The translations under genes were made by a program, and so were the position numbers. A DNA stretch of 64,000 nt, from NCBI RefSeq assembly GCF_005239225.2, contig NC_133287.1, positions 1,221,493-1,285,492 on the forward strand. The letters run 5' to 3'. Every line of letters starts with the position of its first letter. Positions within the stretch are counted from its first letter, which is position 1. Origin of the DNA: Populus alba. Taxonomy: Eukaryota > Streptophyta > Magnoliopsida > Malpighiales > Salicaceae. The notes under the pieces were generated by a model, which was not told the origin of the DNA, searched no databases, and worked only from the letters and a program-made list of their open reading frames with translations. Positions 1-14,280 of the stretch are shown piece by piece.

Positions 1-470
1 GAAAATAAATATTACTGAACAAAATATATTCAGAAGGCAAGCTTGCATATGCAAGCGATAACAGGCAAGACAGATACGGTGTCATCTTAACATTTTACAG
101 CATCCCCATCAAAACTTTAATCATTTCTTCTTCACATGTTCAAGAATGAAGATAAAGTTCTAGTACAAAAATAAGATGGCAAAAGAAGTTTTCCGTGATG
201 AGCAAAAAGGATTGCTAATTGGCTTGCTTATGTACTCCAGGCACTACACGTCAGTAGCACATGTTAAATGGTATGGCATCTTCACATTAAGATTACATCA
301 GGGCAGACACTGGGAACAATAGTTTACCGTGTGTTCAAGTTTGTGGGTGTTAAATTGCACCGATGATATCCTCATATTCAATATTTTCCAAAGGGGAAAC
401 ATTGGAGACATAAATTGTGTGCGTGTGTTTAACCATGCAGTTCAGTAAAGAAGATAAAACATCCACTCAC

Positions 471-3400
471 CTATTTAGAGCATAATCAACACCAGCAGGG
501 TCAGCTCCATCAAAGTTAAATCCATTTGGTTCAAGACCTTGTGCTTTGGCTCTTTCTTTGTCATGGTCAACATCAAACACAGTGTCGAAAAGCCCTAAAG
601 AAGAAATAGCATGAAAATGGACTACTTAGCATACTTTAATTGCTGGTACTAGCTTGAGAAGTGCACTAGAGAACTTGTAAACAGTAATCTTGTCAAGAAG
701 CACCACAGTCGCAAGGCATTTGACTAGGAAAGTAGAAATTAATTTCAAGTCTACCAGATGCCAAAAAAGCACGGTATGAAGTTTCCAAGAGCTAGTAACA
801 CTTCCCCTACCCAAACCCCTCATCCTCGTTACTAGTGATAATAATATAAAGCACCATCAGAGTTTCTCTTTTTTCTAGGTGCAATGACAACCTGGTGGTC
901 AACATACACACCTCAAAAGTGGGTCTAGAAAAAGTTTTAAAAGGAAATTCTTCTTATATTTAAAGAATAATTCATTGGAGTTCATTTTTCTTCTTTTTTT
1001 GACAAAAAAAAACTAGAATAAGTTGAGATATTTTGTCAACGTAAAAGAAAGATAGGTACTCACCTCCAGTTTTTCGAACAACAGCTATTGAACCATATCT
1101 CATAGCAGTAAGTTGGGTCAGTCCACAAGGCTCAAAAATAGATGGGACTAGAATGAAATCAGCACCCGCATATATCTACCAAACAAAAAGAAGATTTTCC
1201 TGGTCAGTTGCAAAAGGAAGAGGTAAGTTCATTGAAATAAAAATTGAATGTGAAGTTCCAGGAGAATACCAAGTGCGAAAGAGGCTCATCATAAGTCAAA
1301 CAAAGGCGAGCACGGTCATGGTGACTAGAATGCAAGTGGTTGGCCAAATTCACAAAATCATTCTGGACACGAGGATCTGGAGCTGAACCAAGCAATACAA
1401 CCTATACACAAATTTCATTTCACAAAAATGGTAAGATGTTATTATGCTTCAACATATGATTGTTCAAACCTGCAGATGACTTGAGACCTACTAATGGACT
1501 TCCATAATTCTTATGTTGGCATTCAGATCATAACTGTGATGATATTATTGCTGAATCACAATAACAGAAACACAAGGAAAGATAGAAGACAGGATAAGTT
1601 GGGGGTGGGTAGGTGGCGATGCATCAGCCAAATTACACAGCAGTCAGGATGCTTCAGGCCACTCCCAATGCTGCTGTGCTGGAAGGAAACCTAGATGGAT
1701 TACAGTTTTTTTCTTTAAATAAGTGAAGGGTCAAGTGTTGAGATCGTGCCCAACATTAAAGGAGTCTACACTGCCAAACAAGAAATTGGCCACGTTCTCA
1801 ACTGTTAACAATCCAATAACTAAGCAATACTCTGCAAAGGAATAGCTCCCATTTAAAGCGAAAAAGTGGCATGAATTTAATGGTTTTTCACTATGCAATT
1901 CTGTGCCACTATTCAAGAGACATGTTATTATCTTGGTGTATCTAAATCAGCCAACAGAACCAAAACATTTACTGCTAGCATTGCACTTTAATGATTGGGA
2001 AATAGCTGGCAGAGATTAGATATTGTTGAAAAGGAGTCCTATGGGCTGATAAATAATCCACAATAAGAAGAGAATTTGAGAAACAGGAAATCGGATAGAA
2101 AAGAACCTGCCCACCGCGCTCTAAGGTGCGCCAAATTGCATGCTTGATGAGATGGATTCCCTTTTGATGTGTCAAGCGAGTAATTATTCCTACCAGAGGA
2201 AGATCAGCCCTTTTCAAACCAAGCCTTTGTTGCAAAGCCTCCTTGGCAGCTCTTTTTCCTTCAACAACATTCTCGGAAGTATAAGGTACCTGGAATAATA
2301 GATATTAGCCACAATTGCTTGGCGGAAGAAATCTGAATCTCCAAAGAAGATTACAATTAAAGACAAAAAAGTGCTCCGTTCTAATAAACCATCTTAAACC
2401 TTGAAAAGTAATCAAAAAAGGTACGCATAGAGTTTCCATCAAAACGACAACCCTCAATGTTTGCATATGCATTAAAGACAAATAATGGCACTTGCATTTC
2501 ATAATGGATTCCAATTGCAATCTTCAACCAGTGATCTTTCATTTCACTTCTAATGCATAGATGTATGTATCCAATTAGTAGGTTGCAAATTCATGGAAGA
2601 TGGAGCATACTAGGAAGCGTTTAGAGCTTAAGGACTTCAATTCAAGAACCATCAGTCAAAAAAATTCAAAATGATATGGTAACCCACTTACAGGAATGTA
2701 TGTATCATTGTAAGGGTCCCATATATCAGGGTCAATTCCATTTAGGATGCCATGGAACTTGTGGAGATGAGAAGCAATTAAAGGATTTCCTGAAATCTCC
2801 CTTGAATATGTGGGAGATACCTGCAAAAACAACAACAACAACAAAGAAATATTCTCAGGTGCCGCCACAGAAATCATAAAAGAGTGAAAATATTATTAAA
2901 AAAAATTTGATTGAAAAACTAGAAAATGCAAAAGAAAGAACAACAATTACTTACAGTTGTAGCCTTGTCAGAATATGCCATAGCTTTCCCAATGTTGTTT
3001 GCCCCAAATTCAAGATTATGAATGGTGAAGACTACCCGGGATTTACTAAGACCATAATGCATATAATGGTCCTTAAACAACCATGCAACTGGAGCACTAG
3101 ACCAATCATGGCAATGGATAATATCCTGGAAGTGTAAAGCACTGATTAACACATGTCTTAGGAAGAAAAGAAATAGATTCAATGAGCACATTCAGAAGGA
3201 TGGGGCTGGTTGATTTGGTCAGATAGATATCATAGATTAACAATCATTGTCGCAACCAGGTGCCCAACCAGCAGCAAAAGCTGGTTTTGAAAGTTGGGCA
3301 TGGAGAATAACTTCCTGAAATCCATTCTTCTACACATAATTAATTGTATTTTTACTATCACAATGTTTATATATGGACTTTATTAGGGTGTAGTCAATGA

Positions 3401-4461
3401 ATGACATCATAACTTCATTATGTATTAAGAAAAATTTACCACCCATGCAAAAGAGATATTCTAAGAACTAGTAACCATTTTAACAAAATAACTGCTTGAT
3501 GCTGAATCAAATCATTTAACTTACAGGATGAAATCCACTTTGTTGTAAGAATTCAAGGGCTGCATGGCAAAAGAAACCAAATCTCTCCCCATCATTCTTG
3601 CAGCCATATACACAACCTGCCCAAAACATTCTGCAACAAAATAATGCATCAAGAGACCTTATCAGGCATTTTGTTATATGAAGTGATAATTATGGTGGAA
3701 CTATATGTACAAGCAGGCAGCACTTTGAGGTTACTGTAGAGCACAAAAGTTACCCATTTTGAGGCTCCAAGAAATAGACAGAAAGGCCTTCCACCTTCCC
3801 AAACCATACTTTTATTTCAGTCCCACCCCAGGAATAGCTTCTCTGGTAGTGCAAATCTTTCACCTGTTTCAGAGAGCACGTTTAAAGATTTAATAGAAGC
3901 AGTGCTTCATGTTTTACAGAAAAACAACATGCAAAACCTACTATTTAGTTTGATAGTGTCATTTTAATTCTTACAGGACAAATCACTTTTCTTATTGAAA
4001 GACACATGATCCTGTAATAGTAGTGCATGCTTTATAAGTGCCAATTCATTATTGCTATAATTATTATTTTATTTGGAAGAGTGTTTTTTTTTTTTTTTTT
4101 TTTTTTTTTGGGGGGGGGGGGGGTGTGCCCTACCCTTGCTAGTGAACTGCAACATTCTGATACTTAAATCATCCAAACATAATATGAAGGATAATGGACC
4201 TCCAACAGAGAGGTGTAAGACCAAGTGTGGGACATAAAAATACACTAAAGGATGAATAACACGAAATCTTCAATTTGTGGAAGCTGCAATGAGCTTACAT
4301 GGCTAATCTTCATACAGTCATACTTTGGAAGAATGATGTCCACACTGTGGTTTAGATCTTGAACTGCACGGGAGAGACTAGTCACAACATCACCAAGCCC
4401 ACCAACCTGCAAGAGATTTATCACAGAATAGTTGTACAAGTATACAAAAAAAATAAAAATA

Positions 4462-4492
<31 letters not shown>

Positions 4493-7400
4493 GTGTTATT
4501 TTGTTATTTTAAGACAAGTTGCTCAATGGTGTAATTTAGCCAACAGAATGCAAATGAGGATTAATTCACTAAGCACATAACTTGGAGAAGTTGTGCTCGG
4601 AAACAAGACTCCGTCCCCTATTCTACTAGTAGAAAAATGTTGCTCATGACTCAAAATATGCCTTTCATATGAAATCATAACCCAATTTTTATGGCTTGTG
4701 TGTGTGTGTGTGTGTCTATAAGCTATACTACACATTAATCTGCTTCTGGTATTTGGAGGCTCTTTTCCTACCTTAAATACATGTTAGCACCTTAACATGT
4801 TTCTTTCAATTATTTGGGGTTTTGATGAGTGAGGTGTCAAGAAAATTGAAAGGTTTAGTAGCCTATAACTCACCGTATCTTAATGATACAGAATAGATAC
4901 CAATGTGGTTAAAAGGCTCAAGTCCAAACACTTTGGATTCAGTCTAGAAAATTAATATCACTATTTGCTCCTGATTGTTTTTAAAAAGACCTTATATTCA
5001 ATGAAAGAAAAAGAAAGAGAACAAGTAAGGAGTAGATGTAATTGAGACAAAACAGAGAAATCAAGAAAGCCGTGAAGGATGTTAGGTTAAGATGGAAAAG
5101 GAGATGTTAGAAGTGAAATGGATAGCTCACACCTTATACGTAATGGTTATAATTTTATTTACACAAGTACCTTGAACTGTGTAAATATGATTTTATCCTT
5201 TTAACTTTTTCTCACTACTAGCTTATAAATATTTCCTTTGTTTACCACAATCCTCATATTGAATTTTATTCTTACAGTTGGTCACAAGTAAAAAAATATG
5301 TTAATTAATTATAATAGCTAATATACTTAAAAAACAATGAATTTATTTCTTTGACAATAATGTAACTTTCAAACCCCGTAGCACCAAGACAGTATCATAC
5401 GCGTTATACATTAAAATTACCTTCGCGATTGGGGCCATTTCAACAGCAATATGCACAATGTGCATCGGTGGTTCTTTTGCAATTCCTCCAGACACTGGTA
5501 TGTGATAATCCATGCCTTCTCTATTGTCAAAAATTCCACCATCTTCCTTCTCAGAGAATACAAAATCCATCATGTAGGCATCCAATGGAACCTTGACTGC
5601 AAAAAAACACACAAAATGAAACCTTTTTCATGAGAAAACCCACAATCTCTTAGTAAGTGTGCTATCTGTACTTACATGATATGCCATCATCCTTTACACA
5701 TTTAAACTTGCGTATAGATGATTAACTTGCCTACTTAAGGGATAATGAGCTACAATGTATGCTGGAAAGAAATTCCTTGGCATCAGATATGAATGAAATT
5801 GAACCCAATGCAAGTCATCTGTGAGCTGTATGACACTGCTTACAATGTCCATGACAAGAAAAATCCAGAGTGAGGCGACAACAGCAAAGATGATACAAAC
5901 ACCAAAATATGAATGCTACAATCACACATAAACTGAAGATAAGCCACCATATTAAATGGAAGGAAATTGCTAAATAAATAATTCTTATCACACATAAAAG
6001 AACAAAGAATGAAAGCTGGAACTAAAAGCTTACCAGTGGCTTTGACGTGAGAGCCATTATCTGCAGGCAACATTTTCTGAGGTGGCAATGGACCCTTGCG
6101 GTGGGTCCAACGGTTGAATGAACCTCTGAACCAAACTTCAGGTTTACCATTCAGAATGGTGTTAGCAGGATTGTAGAAAACTGTCACGGTGCTTCCAGCC
6201 TGAACATCAAGAGGCTCAGTATAAACTATATGCTTTTGTGACAGCAGAAACCTTTTCAAAGTTTGCTCCTTTGTTTCAGCTTTAATACGTGCTGTTTTCT
6301 CAGCCTGAGACAAGAGAAAGCATAGAGGCAGCGGGATTTAGTAAACTTGAAACTCAGAAAGTTATAATATGACAAGATTTCATAAAATTTAACAAAAAAT
6401 AAGTCCAAAGAAGGATGCAAAACAGACAACCTCTTTTAACTGTTAAGAATTCCACTAATGCAACTTGTTAAGAAGATAACATACACTCAGCGTGACCAGC
6501 AGCAGAAAGTTAAGTGGCTGTTCTATATGTTTCAGTATGTGAGCCAAGGTTACTAGCAGACCACAAAACATGCGGTAGAAATTTCAGCCATGTTTATGTT
6601 GTGCGTGATTCAAAGATAACCAATCTTGCTTTTATAAGTGCCAGAGCACAAAATCTTGATCCTCCTATTCTAATTCTAGTACTTTGAAGTAGCATCATGT
6701 CAACTGACCTTGGCACGTATAGCATCCTCTCTTAACCTCCTCTCTTCCTGTAGTTTGCTATATATTTTGTGTTCTTCCTCAACCCAATACAATTCTTCAG
6801 GAATACCATTTGGGACAATAGCATGGAAATCTTGGCGATGATTGTTATCATACACAGTGGCACTCTGAGGTGGACCATCAGCAAAGACCCAATCCAGGAC
6901 AAAAGCTCGATCAGGTACAACAACTGCAAAAGACATTGTTGAACAAAAACTTCCTATGATACAGCAAGGATATACCAACAAAACAGAATCATGCAGGGCA
7001 AGGTTGCCACAGACATAGCATCCTTTTTGTGCCAGTTTTAAAAAGGTGCATCCAGGCCCACCAAAAGAGATGAAGAGAAGAATCATGCAGTAATAATTCA
7101 TAAAAGAAGAATATTGGGGACCTTTTCTATTTATTAAAAATAAATAACATTGCCAATTTCTTCTTTCTTCCAATTTCCCTAAAATGTACCACGCCAGATT
7201 GAAATTTCATGATAATCAAAAACAAATTGTTCGTGTGACTATAAGGCTCAATAGACAATGTAAAAGGAAAAAAAGCACTAGATTAAAGAAGATATATTCA
7301 AGCATACCATTAGCATACCACCAATCGCCATCCTTTTTGTCAGAGCTGACAAGTCTCTCAACAATGGACAGTCCATCCTTCCAATTATTATGCCCCCCAT

Positions 7401-9414
7401 GAACCCAAAGGTCATTAGCATGGGCTAGAGGACCTGAGCTTTTGTTATAATATAACTTGATCATGTCCTCACCTTTGAACTCACTAGGTTCTACGTGGCA
7501 AACATTATTGAAGGACCTTGCAGCCTTTTTCATCAGTTCTTGCAATGTTCTTCTCCTTTTTTCAATTTCTGCCCTTGCCTCTGCTCTATCAGCTTCACTT
7601 GCAGCCTTCTCTTCTTCTCTTCGCCTCTGCTCTTCTGCTAATCTTTCCTTCACAGCTTGCTCCTTTGCAAGTTTCTCCAGTTCCCGACGTTTTTCCTCAA
7701 GCAAGAAATCATCAAATGCAAATGCATCCATTCCACCTTCAACAAGAATGTAGAAATCCTTCTTGTCATTATTGTCATAGACATCTTGCCCATTGAAGAA
7801 CACAAAGTCCATCTTATATGCTTCTTTTGGAACATGAACCTGGCAAGACCACCAATCCCCATTGAGATGGGTCTTGCTCAACCTAAAGGTAAAAGATTTC
7901 CATCTCCAGTCATTGAATGCTCCCATAATCAAAATATCTGGTTCGTCACTCAAGGTTGATAGACTTCTATTGAGGAACACTTCTATGTCTTCATCGGGTT
8001 TCACCATCTGCGGATAGACAAACAATCTGTTACCCTTAGAGAAGTTTTCCTCAGCAAGCCTCTCAATTTCTTGCTTACGCAGTTTTTCTTCAGCAAGCCT
8101 ATCAGTTTCTTTCTTACGCAATTTTTCTTCCATTTCCAACTTCAATTTTATTTGTAGAGAATCATCTTCAGTCTTTCTCGCATCATTTGAAATGCTCTTC
8201 TCTTTCACAATACCGTCATTCTTCAAGTCATCATTTTGGCTTCCCTCTAAAGCAATTTTATCCTCTGACAGAGTCACATCCTTACCAACTCTACTGATAC
8301 TTCCATTTTTTACCACTTGATTACCATTAGCAACAGCCACCTTTTTACTCATCAAAGATACTTCCTCTCCTATCTTTTCTTCATCGACTTTTTTCTCCCC
8401 AGAATGCTCAATTGCCTGTTCTTCATCCTCATCAACCTGTGTTTCTAGTGTTTGCTTGTTGGCCTCTGCAATCTCACTAGATTTTGGTGTAATTGAACCC
8501 TCTTTCTCTCCATTGTTTTCTAAATCTCTCTTCTGGGTGCTTGTTCCAACAGGTGTTTTCGGCGTGAATCTCTTCGGAGAAGAGCCTCTAGGCCTAGCAT
8601 TTGACATTTTTCTCTGTCTCCTCTTAGAAAAATCTGCATATAAATGCAGTTAAAATTCTAAACTATATTCAAATTCATCAATAAGCATTTAAAACCTAAA
8701 TCCAAATATTATATTATATCTCCTTTTTCCTATAAAATCCAAAGAAAAAAAAGAGAGCAAAACTTGAACAAACCAGCAGTTGCAGTAATTCGAAATGAAA
8801 CCCCACTTGCTGGAAACTCCTTCGTCCATGAATTAAGCTAAAACCAAACACAACAAAGTAAAAAACTCAGTATCCAGTAGACTCATACAATACAGCTTAC
8901 TCGCTTTCATCTGCTTAGAATGAATTAATTCTCAGTCACAGATTAAAAATTACAATCACAGTCACCACAACGAACAAAAAAGCAATGGAATCCCAATAAT
9001 TAACAAAAACGTTACAATCAGCAGCACAAAAACAAAAACAAAATCATAATCACACTAACAAACCAATCAAAATCCCAAAAAGCAAAAACCTTTAAAAAAC
9101 CAACAGCAACCAACATTGAACAGAAACATCCAACTAAAACCAGAAGTAAAAAAACTTCCATTCTTCATCCCAGAACCAACAAAACCAATAACAATTCCAT
9201 CAAAACAAACACATAACACATTAAAAAAACAGGAACTAAATGAGCCGATGAATCATTTTAGAGTAACAAAGACACTTACACTTGAAAGTTGTCCACTTCT
9301 AACATGAGGGAAAGACCCAACAAGAAAAGGTTTAATCTTTAAACCATTTCTTTCACTAAAAACACCCCTTCCACTACAACTCAATGGACTTTGTACTAGC
9401 AAAGCCAATTCCAT
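471..9414 (-). CDS. SS3: Starch synthase III, chloroplastic/amyloplastic (3' end beyond window)
   Basis: Adds glucose from ADP-glucose to starch chains in plastids. Exons read on the minus strand, all with GT-AG borders and consistent phase: 9414-9280, 8837-8774, 8633-7308, 6923-6709, 6304-6034, 5596-5421, 4406-4299, 3863-3754, 3630-3525, 3125-2955, 2820-2692, 2289-2107, 1401-1270, 1175-1064, 594-471. These give about 1,120 residues; the last ~40 (final exon) are off the left edge. Residues 1-65 look like a transit peptide. About 75-270 is a low-complexity charged arm. Three starch-binding CBM53-type modules follow (about 272-372, 440-550, 610-700); a charged coiled coil (about 380-445) separates the first two. 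The GT5 catalytic domain starts near 715 with KVGGLGDV, whose K lies on one exon and VGGL on the next; the C-terminal KTGGL also spans an exon junction. The start is the first ATG of an exon giving a plausible plastid leader. Identification is firm; borders rest on reading, not transcripts. Confidence 0.95.
4084..4123. repeat. T26-G14 homopolymer pair in an SS3 intron
   Basis: Twenty-six T followed directly by fourteen G on the plus strand, inside the SS3 intron between 3864 and 4298. On the transcript this is C14 then A26. Such tracts are hard to sequence, so the lengths may be approximate. Confidence 0.85.
4461..4491. repeat. (AAG)n microsatellite in SS3 intron
   Basis: About ten AAG units within the intron between 4407 and 5420. 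It makes a Glu-run in a chance plus-strand frame that is not a gene. A (GT)9 tract lies 200 bases further on, at about 4697-4715, in the same intron. Confidence 0.85.
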
Positions 9415-10190
9415 GGCTTTCTATTTTCAGAAACAAAACAGAAAGTTCTTGTGCGAGCAAAACCCACTTCAAGCTTTAAATCTTTCACTCCAAAACTGAA
9501 CTTATAGTTGCTAATCCATTGATCAAGACTCGATCTTTTCTATTCTTCCAATAAAAGTATGCATGTTCTTAGCACTGTTTAATTTCTTTCTTAAAAAAAA
9601 CATACTCTCTGATAAACAGTACTTCAAAAGTCATAGAATCTCGGCCATAAGTGTCACAATTGTTGCTCTCTGTTTTGCAAAAATAATGATCTAAGATGGG
9701 GGTTGTTTTTGGACCGTTGATTGATTGGAAAAATCGTGTCAATGATTTTGTAATGGTGGAGATGGATTTGATGAGAGGGTTTATTGTGGGGTTGTATGTG
9801 GTGAAGTGGAGCCAGAGATAATTCAAAACTTTTTGGGGATTTTCTTTTGAAAGGGTTTTGCTTTTGAGAGGCTGTGCTGTTAGTGTAGGCTTAGATGGCT
9901 CCAGGATCGGAATAAGAATTGACCCATCAAATGGAGACGTGCCATGTCAGCAAATCCTTTGTGGCTTGTAGTGTTTGGAATTTTGTTAATATAAATGATA
10001 TTTCTTTTTTATTTTTTATATTAGTATATTAGAAATATCTAAAATTATATAAAAAAATAATTTGAAGTAAAAAGATAAATTAAAAAAAAATTTAAAAGTA
10101 TTTTTTAAATTCAAAAACAAATATATTCTTACCGAACTCTAATTTTATGGTTTGCCAATAAAAAAAAATGTTGACTATATGAGAAAATTA
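9415..10190 (-). promoter_or_regulatory. SS3 leader and presumed promoter region
   Basis: This is the unique sequence upstream of the SS3 start codon, before the duplicated block C begins. No ORF of note is present. A CCAAT pentamer in SS3 orientation lies near 9722-9728. Transcription start and TATA box cannot be fixed from sequence alone, so only position supports the call. Confidence 0.35.
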
Positions 10191-11541
10191 TAGCAATTTT
10201 ATTGTTGGTTGTTCAAAACTCAATGAAATTTTTTTAAGAGAACGTTTTGATATATCATTTTCACTTTTTATTTTAAAAATTAAAATTGAAATAAAAAATA
10301 AATTTTTTTTTTTTTTTTTTTATAAAAACTCATAAGAGGTTGTTAGTTTCTTTTATAACTAAAAAAATGTAGTTTTCAAAAACTAAGATAATTGTAGTTG
10401 ATTAGTTTTTTTATATAAAAAAAATCAGATTTTAGATTTTTATTTTTAAAAACTTGAAAACTAACATAAAAAATAAAAAAATAATAATAAAGTAATCGGT
10501 TGTAGTCAGAGTAATTAATTTCAGCCTGACTCATGATTCAATTTATGATTTAGTCGAAGTCTAGTGTTATGAGTTGAACATATTAATTCGGATCAACATA
10601 AAATAAAATCATTTAAGATTTAGAAAAAAAGAGTTAAAAAAACATAATTTTTTTTATTAAAATCAAACTAGATTTTTGTTTGAGTTATAATAATTGACTC
10701 GTTAGACTACTTAGATCATACTAGGATTAGATTTTACTTAATTTTATTTAAAATCTAAGTCTGGACTAGAATTTAAACTAGTAAATTATTAGGTTGAATG
10801 CTGGGTTGGTTGAGATTTGATAACACAAGTTTAGTGTTGAAAACAGGTAAATAGTTGAAATAAAAAGGGCAACTTAAAGTAGAGGTTAAGAAAAAAAAAC
10901 ATTTAAATATTGGGTAGATAGTCTTTGGAATTGGCCTACAAGCATTATCGTTTTCATATTATTGCAAGACAAAAGGGAAACATGAATTGACATGTTCCAG
11001 AGCATAAAGCTTACATGAAATCTCTCTAAGAGGTTTAACCAAGAAATATTCTGACATTTCTTTTTAAAAAGAAAACCCTTTAAATAATTTAATTGTTGCT
11101 TTGAAATGAAGTTGATTTAATTACTATAATAATAAAAATAATATCATGAGCACTATTCATTCACAAGAAAAGAATATGGATTAATTTAAATGAACAGAGG
11201 TACATAAGAACGTGCTAAATAAATCATAATAATAATCAATCTAGGCTTATAAAGGGATTAAAGAATAAGATCCTCATTTTATTTATTACCTTAATAAACT
11301 TTAGGTTAGGGTTCTTAGGACGTACAGGACTAAACAAAATAAAGGGAAATATTCCAATCTAAGAAATAAAATAAAATAAGAAGGGAATATGGTCGTGGTT
11401 ATCACTTTGCATAGAATTTCTCGATGGGAAGGCAAGGACTTTTGTCAGAGAAATAAGATCTCTGATTTTGATGAAATCTTGCCGGGGCAATTCAGGTGGC
11501 TGAGTGATGGCTGTACAGTGTTTCGTTTTTGTCTCTATTTG

Positions 11542-11573
<32 letters not shown>

Positions 11574-13269
11574 ATTTATTATTATTATTAATATTGCTAT
11601 TTAAACCAAACTTCTATACACCTAAATTAATTTTATATATATTAAAATTAATGATAATATAAACTTTTAATGAATTTAAAAACACCTGAACTTGTAATAA
11701 TTAGAGAACAAATCCAAAATTTAATTAGATGAGTTACCCCTCAAAATTAATGTGAGTTTTATCTCTTTTTTTTTTCATAGGATTGTAAAAATAATCAGAA
11801 TTAGATGTTTAATTTTAAAATGTTGTTTATTTTAATGGGTCTACTTTGCAATATGCTAATCTAAGATCTGTTCATGATTAGATTTTATTTTGAACTGATT
11901 ATTTTTTTTAATAAAAGAGAAGGATATTTTTGTTTTTTAAGAAAAAAAATCTGAAACAATATTAATTTTATAACTAATATGAATTAAGAGTGGCGAAGGG
12001 GATCGGTGGGGGCATCTACATAACTGATTGGTGGAAGACATGTTCAAGGCTCTGATTAATTATGAGTCAAGAAATTCCTGCAAATGCCAAAAGTTTCGCA
12101 AATGATTTAGGGCGACTGATTGGTGAGGCCTCCAGAAAGATAAGCTAGAATTTGGTAAATATCTTTGATGCATTGTTCAACTTCCCAGCCACCTCAATAG
12201 CTGCAAAGTCAGTTTTTGGGTTTTTTGAATAAAAAAACTCAATTTTTTAAATTGTTTTCTCCTGAAAATACATACATAAAAAATTCTTAATGTATATCCC
12301 TTTCTAATCCCAAAACACAAACAAATTAGATTAAAAAAAAAAATCCTTCTCAAGTTTTGATTTATATTTTTTTTTAAATGAAAATTTCAAATCATCTTTA
12401 TATCTTTATGAAACTAAACTGTTTAAAGGAGCCTATTGACAATAATATTAATCCTTTTCATGGCTAAAATGTTGCCACCAATCCTCTAACTATATAGTTG
12501 TAATCCCGAGATAATAAAGACAAAGATAATAAAAATAAAAATATATTTAATTAAAAAGATAGAGACATAAATATAAAAATAAATCAAATCTACTATCAAG
12601 ATAATTTTAAAGTGTATTTCTGCATTTTCAAAATATTAGGTATAAAAGAAACATGTTTTCATAGACAATATTTATTATTTTTTATTCCTAAAATATCCTT
12701 GTAAAAAAATCTTAATTCTAAAATTATCAAACTAAGATATGTAAAGATAAAAATAATTATTATCATAATTTTAAAACTCAACTTGGAGTCAATCTATGGC
12801 AAGGCCTATGTCATGGTTTAGGTTGGACCGAGTCAATATAATAATAAAAGTTGTTATTATCATAATTTTATGACTTGAATCGGGTTTGATTCGAGACAAG
12901 GCTCGGCTCCTAGGCCGGGTCGACCGTTGACTTGGGTCAATTTAAGGATAAAAGTTATTATTATCATAGTTTTTAAAGTTAATTCAAGGATCGATGTGGA
13001 GCAAAGTTCGAGTCATAGATTGAGAGAGTCAACGTAAAAATAAAGTGTTTATTATTATAGTTTTAAAATCCAACTCGAGGATCAACTTTGGGCAAGATCC
13101 GAGTCGCGAGTTAGGAGGGTTAACCTAGGTTAATTTGGGTCAATGTAAAGATAAAAATACTTATTTTATAGTTTTAAAAATTGATTCGGTGGTTGACCTG
13201 AGCAAGACCTGTGTCACAGGTTATGAGGCTTAACTAAGGTGAATTTGAGTCCATGCATAAATAAAAGTG

Positions 13270-13323
<54 letters not shown>

Positions 13324-13830
13324 TAAAACTCAGTTCAAGCGTCGAATTAAGGTAATGTCTAGGTCATGTGTCATGGCCCGAATCACGGGTCAAGAAGGCC
13401 AACATGATTTAAATTTAGTCAACATAAAAATAAAAATAATTATTATCATAATTTTAAAACTTAATTTGAAGGTTGATCCAGGGTAAGACTTGGATCATTG
13501 GTCAATAGGGTCAAACAGGGTTGACTTGAGTCAACATATAGATAAAAGTAATTATTATCATAATTTAAAACTCGAGTCAGAAGTCGACTCAGGAGTCAGG
13601 AAAATCAACTCGGGTTGATCTATTTTTCTTTTTTAAAAAAGGAATCAAGGTAACCTTGTTTTGACCTATTTTTTATATATAAAAAAATTCAACTGGTTTT
13701 TTTACCAAGTTGAGTTGAGTCAATCATTCCTCTATTTGTTTTTTAAACTCGAATTAGTTTAGACTCTAAGTTAGCCGGGTTCCATGTAAGTCGTTAGGTC
13801 AATCCGAGTTTAATAACTATGGTTATAATA
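10190..13830. repeat. Duplicated block C, copy 1 (no gene)
   Basis: AT-rich non-coding sequence repeated with small indels at 32259-36375; its distal part recurs again at 43975-45374. Shared landmarks with copy 2 include the stretch with aagcattatcg near 10940, the site attccaatctaaga at 11351-11364, and the piece near 12000 followed by the ~110-bp repeat array. ATT-type microsatellites sit at about 11549-11595 and 13267-13322. No ORF resembles a gene. Confidence 0.8.
12749..13630. repeat. Degenerate tandem array, unit about 92-112 bp, copy 1
   Basis: About eight head-to-tail units. Each opens with ataaaa(a/g)t..attattatcat, passes through a line like ttttaaaactcaactcg, then gggcaag.c..ggtca, and ends in a GGTTGAC/GTCAA-rich segment. 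Unit starts are near 12749, 12841, 12948, 13040, 13151, 13261, 13429 and 13541; the sixth is stretched by an ATT microsatellite. Equivalent arrays lie at 35358-36190 and 44335-45165. Confidence 0.75.
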
Positions 13831-14280
13831 ATATTATTACTTTTAGCATACAATATAAACTAACATAGAAAAATATCTAATTATTTTTTAAATATGTAAG
13901 TTTGATAATAATACTTAATAAGGGTATAATAAACTTTTTATATTTTATCATGTTTTATCCATCATAACTAACACATGATATAAAAACAATCACTTTGATT
14001 TATACATTATTACCAAATACAATTTTGTCTCTATTTGTTTTTCTGTCTTGTCTACTCTTTATTTATTGTCTTTATCTTTTTTATCTTGAAACAATTCATA
14101 AACAATATCTTAGGAATCGAAACATGAAAAAAATAAGCTTAGAATCAAAATATAAAATTAAAAAACTAGAGGGACCAAATAAAATAGTGGGCTATATATA
14201 TATTTTTTTTATCATAAATATAACACAACATATTTATTTTTCTTAGAGTTAATAAATTAATTCAGAGTATCCAGTAAAAA
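13831..14280. other. AT-rich spacer present only in the first unit
   Basis: No gene seen. At the second unit the end of block C runs straight into the PR5K upstream block near 36375, so these ~440 bases were either lost there or gained here. The short plus-strand ORF at 13995-14246 has no recognisable features. Confidence 0.5.

Noticed and set aside
1..470. Search for the final SS3 exon at the left edge
   Set aside because: No minus-strand sequence coding for the expected C-terminal tail was found; this stretch reads as intron, so the exon is taken to lie outside the window.
7457..7959. Plus-strand ORFs over the large SS3 exon
   Set aside because: Antisense shadows of the charged coiled-coil and CBM region, rich in Ser/Leu as expected from Glu/Lys-rich sense codons.
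12749..13630. CRISPR-like regular repeats
   Set aside because: Units are degenerate, contiguous and without unique spacers, in a plant genome; it is a decayed minisatellite.
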